Source: Piliocolobus tephrosceles
Lineage: Eukaryota; Chordata; Mammalia; Primates; Cercopithecidae
DNA length: 64,000 nt
Direction: 5' to 3'
Assembly (NCBI RefSeq): GCF_002776525.5
Contig: NC_045437.1
Coordinates: forward strand, 138,498,580-138,562,579
The notes under the pieces were generated by a model. It was not told where the DNA came from. It saw only the letters and a list, made by a program, of their open reading frames with translations, and searched no databases. Of this stretch, positions 10,425-21,726 are shown one piece after another; the stretch's first letter is position 1, and each line of letters starts with the position of its first letter. The position numbers were made by a program, and so were the translations under genes.

Positions 10425-10830
10425 AGCTGGAAATGTACAAGTAAGACCTGGTCTCTACCCTCAAGAACTTCTCAGTGTAATAGGAGACAGATAAGTAAAG
10501 AATTGATTCCAAAAAATGGGAGTAGTGTGAAGTGAGAAGTGCATACAGAGTGCAATGGGAAGGGACCCCAAATCCAGACTTAGGGATAAGAAAAGCCTTC
10601 CAGAAGGTAACATCTAATCCTAGAAGACCATAATGGTGAGTAAGAAACAGTACAGAAACCTGGAGGCAAGAAGCAAGAGACTGGCACTTTGGGGAACTGA
10701 CATTCTGAATGGAACAGAGACAGTGAGAAGTTGAAGAACAAAGGGTTGGAGAGGACATCAGGGACCAGATCCCAGCTCCTAATTCAAATCCCATGCCTTG
10801 AATTTGGTCATGGCTCAATAAGTGTTCACG
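10425..10830 (-). mobile_element. L2 LINE 3' region
   Basis: On the complement this is the L2 3' end: CTGGTCTCTACCCTCAAGAA, GGAAGGGACCCCAAATCC, AAAAGCCTTCCAGAAGG and ACCTGGAGGCAAGAAGC. A 153-codon minus-strand frame (10866-10405) falls in L2 sense orientation but its peptide has no L2 reverse-transcriptase motif, since this is the L2 3' end. Confidence 0.75.
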
Positions 10831-10861
10831 TAGCAAATGAATCTGCCCATTTTGTGGTAGA

Positions 10862-10970
10862 AACAAATGAAGCCAGGAAAGGTCACAGTTTATAGGTAGC
10901 AGAGCCAGAACAGAGCCCAGGAATGCCGATTCCCATTATATTCCCCATTCCATTGCAATGCCAGCTTTTT
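10862..10970 (-). mobile_element. MIR SINE fragment
   Basis: GGTCACAGTTTATAGGTAGC and GAGCCAGAACAGAGCCCAGG match the MIR head read from its complement. Confidence 0.6.
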
Positions 10971-11182
10971 GAAAGTGAACATTTTGGAAAGTCTAAAGTT
11001 TAAGTCCCTTAAATTGTGCTAATAATCACCCTTGTCAAGCTGGGCAACAAGAAGCTGGGTGATCCAATTGCCTCTCTCCCATCTTTATTGTTTCACATTC
11101 TCTGAGCTTAAACAGTGGGACTAAATTACTCAAGGAAATCATTCCTCCACTTGGAATGTCAGTATCAGAAATTAAAATTTTA

Positions 11183-11465
11183 CTTCTGGAGGCCAAGATG
11201 GGAGGATCACTTGAGGCCAGGAGTTCAAGACCAGCCTAGGCAACATAGTGAGACCCTTTGTTTACAAAACAAAAAATAAAAGTTAGCTGGGCATAGTAGT
11301 ACATGCCTGTAGCTCCAGCTACGTGGAAGGCTGAGGCAGGAGGCTGAGGTAGGAGGATCGCTTCATCCCAGGAGTTTGAGGTTGCAGTGAGCCATGACTG
11401 CACCATTGTACTCCAGCCTAGGTGACAGAGTGTGACTCCTAATCTGAATTTAAAAAAAAAAAAAC
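11183..11465 (+). mobile_element. AluJ, slightly 5'-truncated
   Basis: The left arm begins at GGAGGCCAAGATGGGAGGAT, about 40 bases into Alu. CACTTGAGGCCAGGAGTTC, and the right arm with GGAGGATCGCTTCATCCCAG and GTTGCAGTGAGCCATGACTG, are old AluJ-type. The CpG sites are nearly all lost and an A tail closes the element. An 84-codon minus frame here is just Alu antisense. Confidence 0.9.
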
Positions 11466-12329
11466 ACAGATGAGAACAAAGGAAAGCCATACCATGGAGC
11501 TATCACTGTAGTCCTTGTTCATTTTCCTTTGCAGGAGTCTCTGGCTCCTGAGGGAAGGCAATATATAAAATACATACACACTTTGGAGGAGTGGTTTCAT
11601 ATGGAGTGCTGATCCTTTGGAAGCATTACAGGAGAAAGAAATGAAAGTGGCAATTGATATAGTTCAATTTGGCTGAGCCAAGGGAAAAGAAATGACTATA
11701 AAGAAAAGAAATAAGAATTGTGATGGTTTCCAACACTTTGCAAGCAGTGGCCAGCATTTGGGACACTATGCTAAAGCAAAAGCAAAGCAGAAAAGAAAGA
11801 AGTTAAGGGTGATTTTACTTTGACATGGGGGTGCGGAGAAAGAAATCATAGTGTTTAACTCTGTGGTAAAACGTGCAAATGGAATCAACACCCTTCGTTC
11901 ATTGACAGGAATGCACATTCACCTCAAGGGATGACAGTGGATAAAGGCTCCTTAATGACAGTTCAGACCTCAAAACTTGAAGGCTCTTCCACAAAAATAT
12001 AAGGAGAGACCCCTTTCAAAGCTATTATTGGATAATACAGACCCACTCAAGAACACCAAGGCTATTGTGGGAATGAGAGGTATGGGTGGGTCAGGGACTG
12101 GGATATTTTCTCAGAGGAGTGTGTTACGTTGTAGATAAAAGAAAGCCATACTTCAGAGACAGCTCAAAGATTGGGCATCCAAAAAAGGAACACATTTCAA
12201 GAAGAAAATTTAACCTCCCTCTCCTTTGACATCAAAAGGCAGTTTCTGCTCTATGCTTTGCCATTTCATTACACTGTCTTGGGTTCTCTAATAATTTTAC
12301 ATAATCCCCACTAATAAATATTGGTTCAA
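11466..12329. other. Unique sequence, nothing recognised
   Basis: No gene, RNA or named repeat is supported. Purine-rich stretches lie near 11625-11820. Confidence 0.4.
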
Positions 12330-12530
12330 GATTCCCATTATGTGAAAAGTAACTCTACTTGATGCTAGGTGGGCCTCAACAAAGGATAGGACAGAACTCA
12401 ACTCAAGAGAAGTTTGCAATCTAGTTTAGAGGCAACAATACATGTAGGACAAATAAATGACTATGCAAAAGGAATACTTATAAAACATTCCCCCTCACCA
12501 CCCAAAAAAAGAACCAGTAAAAGCAACAAG
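12330..12530 (-). mobile_element. L2 LINE 3' fragment
   Basis: CTTGATGCTAGGTGGGCCTC, ACTCAAGAGAAGTTTGCAAT and TAGAGGCAACAATACATGTAG correspond to the complement of the L2 3' end, which elsewhere reads as size and growth wording of this family. Diverged. Confidence 0.55.
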
Positions 12531-12784
12531 TACTATAAAAGTTCAAAGTTTAGAAATTTCTGCTGTTCTGTTGCCCTAACAAGGCTGGATACTTCACATA
12601 GGTAAGAGACCTGTTTTCAGATTTTTTTTGTACATACTCAAACTGCCAGGCTGAGAGGAGTTTACTATAGGACTCTTGCCTTTAAGTGGGTCCAACCCTA
12701 GAATTATGTCTCCGCAGACTGGTTATTGGGAGTGAAATAACAGCAATTATAGCTAATGTGGATATGCTACTACTCTGCACACAG

Positions 12785-12964
12785 AATAGCGCTGTGGTTA
12801 AGAATGGAGAAGCTGCCACCGAACTGCTTAAATTTGAAACCTAATTTGTTTGTTTGTTTAACTTACTAATGTGCAACCTTGGATTACTTACATAAGCTCT
12901 CTGGGTCTCAATCTTCTCATTTTGAAGGAGGGGATAATAGCAGTATCCCCTAATGCCTGTCTCC
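12785..12964 (+). mobile_element. MIR, 5' part (split by LTR)
   Basis: GCGCTGTGGTTAAGAATGGAG, ACTTACTAATGTGCAACCTTG, CTCTCTGGGTCTCAATCTTC and GGGATAATAGCAGTATCCCC give the first two thirds of a MIR. The 3' part resumes at 13444 after the LTR. Confidence 0.85.
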
Positions 12965-13443
12965 TGGTGTTCACACCCATGCATAGTCCCCTCTCACAAT
13001 GTACTAGAGTTGGTCTGTGTGACCAGTAACCTACAACAGAAGAGATGGGATGCCACTGCAGCCTGGGTTAGAAAATAAGTGACTTCCATCCTACTTGCAT
13101 CAGATCTCTTGCTCGTAAAGAAGCTGGCAGCCGTGCTGTAAGCAGTCATAGGGAGGGACCCACGTGGAGAGAAACTGAAGCCTCCTGTCAACAGCCAGTG
13201 AGGACTCAGGCCTTCCAAAAACCACAAGTGAGCTTGGAAGTAGATTCTTTGAACCTTGAGATGACTACAGTCCTGGCCAACAGCTTGACCACAACCTTGT
13301 GAGAGACTCTGAGCAAGACCCAACCGGCTAAACCCTCCTGGTTTCCTGAACCTCAGAAATTGTGAGAGATAATAAAAGCTTGTTGGTTTAAACCTCTAAG
13401 TTTTGGGCTAATTTGTTACACAGCAATAAATAACTAACATATC
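12965..13443 (+). mobile_element. MaLR-type (MLT1-like) solo LTR inside a MIR
   Basis: The segment runs from TGGTGTTCACACCCATGC to CAATAAATAACTAACATA. It carries GTTGGTCTGTGTGACCAGTA, CTGAAGCCTCCTGTCAACAG, GATAATAAAAGCTTGTTGG (polyadenylation signal) and CTAAGTTTTGGGCTAATTTG, the tail of MLT1-type LTRs. The MIR on both sides is continuous when the LTR is removed, which fixes the boundaries independently. Confidence 0.7.
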
Positions 13444-13530
13444 CATCTCATTAGTTTATTGTGAAAAGTAAAGGGGATAATATGCCTGAAGAATCTGGTG
13501 CCTGGCACTTCATAAATAGTGAATAAATAG
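13444..13530 (+). mobile_element. MIR, 3' part (resumes after LTR)
   Basis: ATTGTGAAAAGTAAAGGGG, GGTGCCTGGCACTTCATAAA and GAATAAATAG are the MIR 3' end, continuing the part that stops at 12964. Confidence 0.8.
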
Positions 13531-13655
13531 TTGCTAATATTATGGGGAAGACACCATGCACAGTGTAATGCACATGCATGATCCATTTACTTCTCACAGC
13601 CCTGTGAGTTCCATATAGGACAGCCGCAGCTTACACAATTTTGAAATACTTTGAT

Positions 13656-13671
13656 AAAAAGGTAAAATCTC
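13656..13671 (+). repeat. Left target-site duplication of the 13.7-20.1 kb L1
   Basis: AAAAAGGTAAAATCTC is repeated at 20132-20147 just after the A-rich tail. The left junction TTTGAT/AAAAAGG fits an L1 endonuclease site. Confidence 0.9.
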
Positions 13672-13881
13672 GAAGATGGTCAAATAGGAACAGCTCTGGC
13701 CTGCAGCTCCCAGCAAGACCAATGCAGAAGGTAGGCAATTTCTGCATTTCCAACTGAGGTGCCTGGTTCATCCCACTGGGGCTGGTTAGACAGTGGGTGC
13801 AGCTCATGGAGGGCAGGCAGAAGCATTGTAGGGCATCGGCCCAATCAGGAAGCGCAAGGGCCGGGGAACTCCTTCCCATAG

Positions 13882-14076
13882 CTAAGGGAGGCCATGAGGG
13901 ACTGTGCTGTGGGGAACTGTGCTGTCGTCCCAAATACTAGGCTTTTCCCACAGTTTTTGCAACCTGCAGACCAGGAGACTCCCTTCGGTGCCCACACCAC
14001 CAGGGACCTGGGTTTCAAGCACAAAATTGGGCAGCTGTTTGGGCAGACACCAAGCTAACTGCAGAAGTTTTTTCAT
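13882..14076 (-). other. Second antisense open frame in L1 5'UTR, 64 aa
   Basis: An ATG (14076-14074) overlaps the stop of the ORF0-like frame as ATGA, and runs 64 codons (MKKLLQLAWCLPKQLPNF...). It lies downstream on the same antisense strand. Overlap of stop and start invites the idea of re-initiation, but it is also what random frames can give. No domain recognised. Confidence 0.3.
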
Positions 14077-14291
14077 ACCCCAGGGGCACCTGGAACCCCA
14101 GTAAGACAGAACCGTTCACTCTCCTGGAAAGGGGGCTGAAGCCAGGGAGCCAAGTGGTCTTGCTCAGCGGGTCCCACCCCCATGGTGCCCAGCAAGTTAA
14201 GGTCCACTGGCTTGAAATTGTTGCTGCCAGCCCAGCACCCTGAAGTCGACCTGGGACACTCTAGCTTGGTGCAGGGAGAGGCATCTGCCAT
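14073..14291 (-). CDS. Open L1 ORF0-like antisense frame, 72 aa
   Basis: On the minus strand an ATG at 14291-14289 (MADASPCTKLECPRSTSG...) opens 72 codons ending at 14073. Position is about nucleotides 400-620 of the L1, antisense, where primate L1s carry ORF0. The start aligns with the ATG of the ORF0 homologue at 2143 (both derive from a CCAT in the same 5'UTR landmark before the GTAAACAAAG motif), and MGVGP near codon 36 parallels VGVGP there. The frame is open, unlike both sense ORFs. Translation is not shown; an open 72-codon frame can survive by chance. Confidence 0.55.
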   Translation of the reverse strand: MADASPCTKLECPRSTSGCWAGSNNFKPVDLNLLGTMGVGPAEQDHLAPWLQPPFQESERFCLTGVPGAPGV

Positions 14292-14997
14292 TACTGAGAC
14301 TTAAGTAGGTGATTTTCCCCTCAGTGTAAACAAAGCCACCAGGAAGTTCAAACTGGGTGGAGCCCACCATAGCTCTACAAAGCCTCTGTAGCCAGACTGC
14401 TTCTCTAGATTCCTCCTCTCTGGGCAGGGCATCTCTGAAAGAAAGGCAGCAGCCCCAGTCAGGGGCTTATAGACAAAATTCCCATCTCCCTGGGACAGAG
14501 CACCTGAGGGAAGGGGCAGCTGTGGGTGCAGCTTCAGCAGACTTAAATGTTACTGCCTACTGACTCTGAAGTGAGCAGGAGATCACCCAGCACAGAACTT
14601 GAGCTCTGCTAAGAGACAGACTGCCTCCTCAGATGGGTCCCTGACCCCTGTGCCTCCTGACTGGAGGACACCTCTCAGCAGGGGTTGACAGACACCTCAT
14701 ACAGGAGAGCTCTGGCTGGAATCTGGCAGGTGCCTCTCTGGGACAAGACTTCCAGAGGAAGGAACAGGCAGCAATCTTTGCTGTTCTACAGCCTCTGCTG
14801 GTGATACCCAGGCAAATTGGGTCTGGAGTTGACTTCCAGCAAACTCCAGCAGACTTGCAGCAGAGGGGCCTGACTGTTAGAAGGAAAACTAACAAACAGA
14901 TAGGAATAGCATCAACATCAACAAAAAGGATGTCCACACCGAAACCCCATCCAAAGGTCACCAACATCAAAGACCAAAGGTAGATAAATCCACAAAG

Positions 14998-16016
14998 ATA
15001 AGGAAAAAACAGTGCAAAAAGGCTGAAAAGTCCAAAAATCAGAATGCCTCTTCTCCTCCAAAGGATCACAACTCCTCGGCAGCAAGGGAACAAAAATAGA
15101 GGGAAAATGAGTTTGACGAATTGACAGTAGGCTTCAGAAGGTAGGTAATAACAAACTCCTTCAAGCTAAAGAAGCATGTTCTAACTCAACGCAAGGAAGC
15201 TAAGAAACTTGTTAAAAGGTTACAGGAACGTCTAACTAGAATAACCAGTATAGAGAAGAACATAATGATCTGATGGAGCTGAAAAACACAGCACGAGAAC
15301 TTCGTGAAGCCTACGCAAGTTATCAATAGCCGAATCGATTAAGCAGAAGTAAGGATATCAGAGATTGAAGATCAACTTAATGAAATAAAGCATGAGGACA
15401 AGATTAGAGTAAAAAGAATGAAAAGGAAGGAACAAAGCCTCCAAGAAATATGGGACTATGTGAAAAGATCAAACCTACGATTGATTGGTGTACCAGAAAG
15501 TGATGGGGAGAATGGAACCAAGTTGGAAAACACACTTCAAGATACTATCCTGGAGAACTTCCCCAACCTAGGAAGAAAGGCCAACATTCAAATTCAGGAA
15601 ATACAGAGAACAGTACTAAGATACTTCTCAAGAACAGCAACCCCCAAGACATATAATCGTCAGATTCACCAAAGTTGAAATGAAGAAAAAAATGTGAAGG
15701 ACAGCTAGAGAGAAAGGTCAGGTTACCTACAAAAGGAAGCCCATCAGACTAACAGCAGATCTCTCTGCAGTAACCCTACAAGCCAGAAGAAAGTGGGGAC
15801 CAAATTTCAACATTGTTAAAAAAAAAAAAAGAATTTTCAACCTAGAATTTCATAATCAGCCAAACTAAGCTTCATAAGCGAAGGAGAAATAAAATCCTTT
15901 CCAGCCAAGCAAATGTTGTCATCACCAAGCCTGCCTTACAAGAGCTCCTAAAGAAAACACTAAATATGGAAAGGAAAAACTGGTACCAGCCACTGCAAAC
16001 ACATACCAAAATACAA
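14998..16016 (+). pseudogene. L1 ORF1, start and stop codons both lost
   Basis: Alignment to the ORF1 at 1549-534 places the start codon at 14998-15000, which is ATA here, and the terminator at 16014-16016, which is CAA. The best remaining open part is 15418-15678 (MKRKEQSLQEIWDYVKRSN...), the linker and start of the RRM. Several indels and stops interrupt the coiled coil (for example near 15120-15260) and C-terminal domain. No functional RNA chaperone can be made. Confidence 0.9.
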
Positions 16017-16079
16017 AGACCATTGACACTACGAAGAAACTGCATCAACTAATATGTAAAATAACCAGCTAGCATCATG

Positions 16080-19000
16080 ATGACAGGATCAAATTCACAC
16101 ATAACAATATTAACCTTAAATGTAAATGGGCTAAATGCCCCCAATTAAAAGACAAAGACTGGCAAATTGAATAAAGGGTCAAGACCCATCAGTGTGCTGT
16201 ATTCAGGAGACCCATCTCATGAGCAAAGACACACAGAGGCTGAAAATAAAGGGATGGAGGAATATTTACTAAACAATGGAAAGGCAAAAAAAGCAGTGGT
16301 TGCAATCCTAGTCTCTGGTAAAACAGACTTTAAACCAACAAAGATCTAAAAAGACAAAGAAGGCCATTACATAATGGTAAAGGGATCAATGCAACAAGAA
16401 GAGCTAACTATCCTAAATATATATGCACCCAATACCGGAGCACCCAGATTCATAAAGCAAGTTCTTAAAGACCTACAAATAGACTTAGACTCCCACACAA
16501 TAATAATGGGAGACTTTAACACCCACTGGCAATATTAGACAGATCAACAAGACAGAAAATTAACAAGGATGTTCAGGACTTCAACTCAACTCTGGACCAG
16601 GTGGACCAAATAGGCATCTACAGAACTCCCCACACCAAATCAGCAGAATATACATTCTTCTCAGCACCACATTGCACCTATTCTAAAATCAACCATATAA
16701 TTGGAAGTAAAACACTCCTCAGCAAATGCAAAGGAATGGAAATCATAACAGTCTCCCAGACCACGGTGCAATCAAATTAGAACTCAAGATTAAGAAACTC
16801 ATTCAAAACCGCACAACTACATGGAAACTGAACAACCTGCTCCTGAACGACTCCTGGGAAAATAACAAAAAGAAGGCAGAAATAAATAAGTTCTTTGAAA
16901 CCGATGGGAACAAAGACACAATGTACCAGAATCTTTGGGACATATTTAAAGCAGTGTGTAGAGGGAAATTTATACCACTAAATGCCCACAACAGAAAGCA
17001 GGAAAGATCTAATATCAACACCCTAACATTACAATTAAAACAAGTAGAGAAGCAAGAGAAAACAAATCAAAATCTAGCAGAAGACAAGAAGATCAATAAC
17101 TAAGATCAGAGCAGAACTGAAGGAGATAGAGACATGAAAAACCCTTCAAAAAAGCAATGAATCCAGGAGCTGTTTTTTTGAAAAGATCAACAAAATAGCT
17201 AGACTGCTAGCCAGACTAATAAAGAAGAAAGGAGAGAAGAATCAAATAGAAGCAATAAAAAATGATAAAGGGGCTATCACCACCAATCCCACAGAAATAC
17301 AAACTACCATCACAGAATACTATAAACATCTCTACACAAATAAACTAGAAAACCTAGAAGAAATGGATACATTCGTGGACACATACACCCTCAAAACGTC
17401 TAAACCAGGAAGAACGAATCCCTGAATAGACCATTAACAAGTTCTGAAATTCAGGCAGTAATTAATAGCCTACCAACCCAAAAAAGCTCAGGACCAGACA
17501 CATTCACAGTCAAATTCTACCAGAGGTACAAAGAGAAGCTGGTACCATGTCTTCTGAAACAATTCCAAACAATAGAAAAAGAAGGAATCCTCCCTAACTC
17601 ATTTTATGAGGCCAGCATCATCCTGATACCAAAACCTGGCAGAGACACAATAAAAAAGGAAAATTTCAGGCCAACATCCCTGATGAACATCTATGTGAAA
17701 ATTCTCAATAAAATACTGGCAAACCGAATCCATTAGCACATCAAAAAACTTGTCCACCACAATCAAGTCAGCTTCATCCCTGGGATGCACGGCTGGTTCA
17801 ACATACGTAAATCAATAAACGTAATCCATTACATAAACAGAACCAGTGACAGAAACCACTAGATTATCTCAATAGATGCAGAAAAGGCCTTCAACAAAAT
17901 TCAACACCCCTTCATGGTAAAAACTCCCAATAAACTAGGTATCAATGGAACGTATCTCAAAATAATAAGAGTTATTTATGACAAACTCACAGCCAATATC
18001 ATACTGAACGGGCAAAACCTGAAAGCATTCCCTTCGAAAACCAGCACAAGACAAGGATGCCCTCTCTCACCATTCCTATTCCATATAGTATTGGAAGTTC
18101 TGGCCAGAGCAATCAGGCAAGAGACAGCAATAAAGGCTATTCAAATAGGAAGAGAGGAAGTCAAATTGCTTGTTTACAGATGACATGATTATATATTTAG
18201 AAAAATCCCATCATCTCAGCCCAAAAACTCCTTCAGCTGATAACTTCAGCAAAGTCTCAGGGTACAAAATCAATGTGCAAAAATCACAAACATTCCTATA
18301 CACCAATAATAGACAAACAGAGAGCCAAATCATGAGTGAACTCCCATTCACAATTGCTACAAAGAAAATAAAATACCTAGGAATACAACTTACAAGGGAT
18401 GTGAAGGACCTCTTCAAGGAGAACTACAAACCTCTGCTCAAGGAAATAAGAGAGAACACAAACAAATGGGGAAAAAAAGCCATGCTCATGGATAGGAAGA
18501 ATCAATATCATGAAAATGGCCATACTGCCCAAAGTAATTTATAGATTCAATGCTATTCCCATAATGCTACCATTTACTTTCTTCATAGAGTTAGAAAAAC
18601 TACTTTAAATTTCATATGGAAGCAAAAAATAGCCCATATAGCCAAGAATAATCCTAAGCAAAAAGAACAAAACTGGAGGCATCATGCTACCTGACTTCAA
18701 ATTATACTACAAGGCTACAGTTACCAAAACAGCATGGTACTGGTACCAAAACAGATATAGAGACCAATGGAACAGAACAGAGGCCTCAAAAATAACACCA
18801 CACATCTACAACCATCTGATCTTTGACAAACCTGACAAAAACAAGCAATGGGAAAAGGATTCCCTATTTAATAAATGGTGCTGGGAAAACTGGCTAGCCA
18901 CATGCAGAAACTTCCTTACATGGACCGCTTCCTTACACTTTATTCAAAAATTAACTCCAAATGGATTAAAGACTTAAATGTAAAACCTAAAACCATAAAG

Positions 19001-19903
19001 GCCCTACAAGAAAACCTAAGCAATACCATTCAGGAGACAGGCATGGGCAAAGACCTCATGACTAAAACTACGAAAGCAATTGCAACAAAAGCCAACATTG
19101 ACAAATGGATTCTAATTAAACTAAAGAGCTTCTGCACAGTGAAAGAAACTATCATTAGAGTGAACAGGCAACCACAGAATGGGAGAAAAATTTTGCAATC
19201 TATCCATCTGACACAGGTCTAATATCCAGAATCTATAAGGAACTTGAACAAATTTACAAGAGAAAAACAGACAACCCCATCAAAAACTGGGCAAAGGATA
19301 TAAACAGACACTTCTCAAAAGAAGACATTTATGTGGCCAACAAACATATGAAAAAAAGCTCATCATTACTGGTCATTAGATAAATGCAAATCAAAACCAC
19401 AATGAGATACCATCTCATGCCTGTTAGAATGGTAATGATCAAAAAGTCAGGAAATAGCAGATGCTGAAGAGGATGTGGAGAAACAGGTACACTTTTACAC
19501 TGTTGGTAGGAGTGTAAATTACTTCAATCATTGTGGAAGACAGTGTGACGATTCTTCAAGGTTCTGGAACCAGAAATACCATTTGACCCAGCAACCCCTT
19601 TACTGGGTATATACCCAAAGGATTATAAATCATTCTACTATAAACACACATGCACACGTATGTTTACTGCAGCACTGTTCACAATAGCAAAGACTTGGAA
19701 CCAACCCAAATGCCCATCAATGATAGACTGAATAAGGAAAATGTGGCGCATATACACCATGGAATACTATGCAGCCACAAAAAAAGAATGAGTTCATGTT
19801 ATTTGCAGGGACATGGATGAAGATGTAAACCATAATTCTCAGCAAACTAACACAGGAACAGAAAACCAAACACTGCATGTTCTCACTCATAAGTGGGAGC
19901 TGA
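16080..19903 (+). pseudogene. L1 ORF2 (endonuclease-reverse transcriptase), heavily decayed
   Basis: ATG at 16080-16082 begins MTGSNSHITILTLNVNGLN; the ORF fails at codon 22 because the CCCCC run at 16138-16142 has one extra C. Ancestral TGA is at 19901-19903. Fragments remain open at 16726-17103 (end of endonuclease/linker), 17914-18183 and 18170-18544 (reverse transcriptase), 18684-18977 and 18875-19222 (C-terminal part). The RT catalytic FADD reads FTDD (18173-18184 region), the RT palm segment is out of frame with its neighbours, and the Cys-rich region has a stop (TGCTGA near 19461). Dead copy. Confidence 0.93.
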
Positions 19904-20130
19904 ACAATGAGAACACATGGACACAGGGTGGGAACATCACACATCAGGGCCTGTTGGGGGGTGGGGAACAAGGGGTGGGATAGCACTAGGAGAAATACCT
20001 AATGCCTGCAGGGCTTAAAACCTAGATGACAAGTTGATGGGTGCAGCAAACCACCATGGCACATGTATGCCTATGTAACAAACCTGCACATTCTGCACAT
20101 GTATCCCAGAACTTAAAGTATAATTTTTTA
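19904..20130 (+). other. L1 3'UTR and A-rich tail
   Basis: ACAATGAGAACACATGGACAC, GGCCTGTTGGGGGGTGGGG, TGGGTGCAGCAAACCACCATG and CACATGTATCCCAGAAC are the L1PA 3'UTR. The G-rich tract (19954-19978) is the L1 3'UTR quadruplex motif, partly decayed. The tail is TTTTTTAAAAAA merging into the duplication. Confidence 0.9.
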
Positions 20131-20147
20131 AAAAAAGGTAAAATCTC

Positions 20148-20439
20148 ACTTTATGCACAAACTATAACATAATATTGATTCTCCACTCTCCCCTTCTCTC
20201 CTCCCCACACATTGGTCAAATATAATATAATCTTAAAGTTTATGAACTGAGGGATTTCTAATTTATGCTTATGCTAATTCTTAATTCTTAAAATGTCAGT
20301 GGTATCATTTAACTCAAAGACAGACATACCCTCCCTCCTTCCTTTGTTGGTCCTATGGTAAAACTGACTTTGAATTACATAAGTTCTGAAGTATGCATGG
20401 TCTTCAGGAATGTGTTCCTCAGGTAAAATTATTATCTTC
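20148..20439. other. Unique AT-rich sequence
   Basis: No gene or named repeat recognised. Confidence 0.4.
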
Positions 20440-20585
20440 TACATTTTGTAGTTGAATAAACTGAGGTAGTAGAGAAATGTGGGTTAAGTTATTCGGAATC
20501 ACAGAAGCAAGTGGCAGAGGTGGCATGTGAGCCCAGATTATTTGACTTCAGATCTATGCAGCTGGAAAAGAAAGGCCAGCTGCCT
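20440..20585 (-). mobile_element. MIR SINE
   Basis: TTGAATAAACTGAGGTAGTAG, GGGTTAAGTTATTCGGAATC, AAGTGGCAGAGGTGGCATG and CCCAGATTATTTGACTTC are the MIR head and core read from the complement. Confidence 0.75.
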
Positions 20586-21160
20586 TGGGTGAGCCCAGGA
20601 TTATCTGTCAACTATTGATCACAGAAAGCATGTCACTTCCTCTGTAATTGGTGTGTTTTAATTAGTGTTAAGATTAATCAGCAACCCCAACATTATCCTA
20701 TTTTAGACTTTAGTCACATTACAAATACTTATATGTATACAATATACGCCAGTCGTGTCTAATTCAAGTTTATGCACCAGTAATCTTTTCTTTACTGCTT
20801 GATTATACCATACTTCTATTTGCAGTTATTGAGTTAAATATAACCCATATTCAGAAACACATGGCCAGAGAAACGAGCAGTGGTATTCACAAAACCATGA
20901 GGCATTGGCTACAGCTTTCAAATGAAGCCAATCTTACCAATCCGTTTGAAGCAAATTTTCCTGTTATGTCAATACAGTTTTTCCTTCCAGAGATGGGTTA
21001 CCATTTGGGCATGTATCATATGACTTGTGGAAAGGAGAAAGAATGGAAACATTTTATGTGATGGGCTATTCACTGAATGTTCTACATGGGTTATTTCATT
21101 TAATCCTCATAGCATATCTTCACAGTAAGTTCATTTATCATGTATGTATATATCCCAGTG
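20586..21160. other. Unique sequence
   Basis: No gene recognised. A TAAT-containing stretch (TTTTAATTAGTGTTAAGATT, about 20656-20675) is noted only. Confidence 0.4.
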
Positions 21161-21162
21161 TG

Positions 21163-21182
21163 TACACACACACACACACACA
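21163..21182 (+). repeat. (CA)n microsatellite
   Basis: About ten uninterrupted CA units. Confidence 0.9.
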
Positions 21183-21409
21183 AAGCAGAGTACAATTCAA
21201 AAGCTGGTTTTCTGACTCCAAATCCCAACAGTGAAAAACACTGCTCTAAATTTCCTTCCCAGGATGGTTTGACTCCTGGAAACATTGCTAGACTTGGTAG
21301 AGCTGCAGCACCAGTCTGTCTGGTAATCCTAAACATGAACAATGGGTGTCTTCCTTGTTAGAGACGGACATGTTCTCCAACCCAGCTGAGAGCAATAATT
21401 CAGAACAAT

Positions 21410-21595
21410 AAATGTGAGACAGCAGAGCTTTTCCAACTTTCATGCATGCAAAAATCACCTGGGACCTTGTTAACAAACAGGACTTGATTCAGTACGTCTA
21501 GAGCAGAGTCTGGGATTCCAAATTTCTAACAAATTCTTAGGCGATGCTCATGCTGTTGATCTGTGGCACACATTCAACCAGGAAGGCTTTAGGGG
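21410..21595 (+). mobile_element. MER5A hAT-Charlie element
   Basis: AAAATCACCTGGGACCTTG, GATTCAGTACGTCTAGAGC and TTCTTAGGCGATGCTCATG follow MER5A order (inverted-terminal DNA transposon relic of about 190 bases). Non-coding. Confidence 0.8.
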
Positions 21596-21726
21596 ACAGT
21601 GTCAAGATTACAACACCAATGGCATTCAGGATTATATCCTTGTAAAGAAAGCTTAAAAAAAAAAGAGGCAAAAAGTTATGCATTTAGATTAAAATGTGCA
21701 ATTGTGTATGTAAAAAATTATTATCT

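Larger units (their letters stand above)
13672..14997 (+). promoter_or_regulatory. L1 5'UTR with (presumably dead) bidirectional promoter
   Basis: In L1 this segment holds the sense promoter and, antisense, the ASP/ORF0 promoter. The YY1-type site at the very start is mutated by one base (GGCC to GGTC). Many CpGs have decayed to TG or CA. An antisense transcript would run left, out of the element, into the MLT1/MIR region at 12.8-13.5 kb. Confidence 0.7.
13672..20130 (+). mobile_element. Full-length older LINE-1 (L1PA8 or older type)
   Basis: About 6.46 kb from GAAGATGGTCAAATAGGAAC to the A-rich tail, flanked by a 16-base duplication, so the copy is complete. Its 5'UTR differs from that of the young L1s and matches the older L1PA8-PA13 style (for example ACCAGGAGACTCCCTTCGG and CAGCAGAGGGGCCTGACTG). 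Both ORFs are heavily decayed. The YY1-type start motif is altered (AAGATGGTC). It lies in opposite orientation to the two young L1s. Confidence 0.95.

Noticed and set aside
10405..10866. 153-codon minus-strand open frame
   Set aside because: It lies in an L2 3' region, whose bases read purine-poor on that strand and give long frames; no reverse-transcriptase motif.
14629..15093. 154-codon minus-strand open frame in L1 5'UTR
   Set aside because: It is antisense to the L1 5'UTR and ORF1 start, outside the ORF0 position; no known protein, probably chance from low-stop composition.
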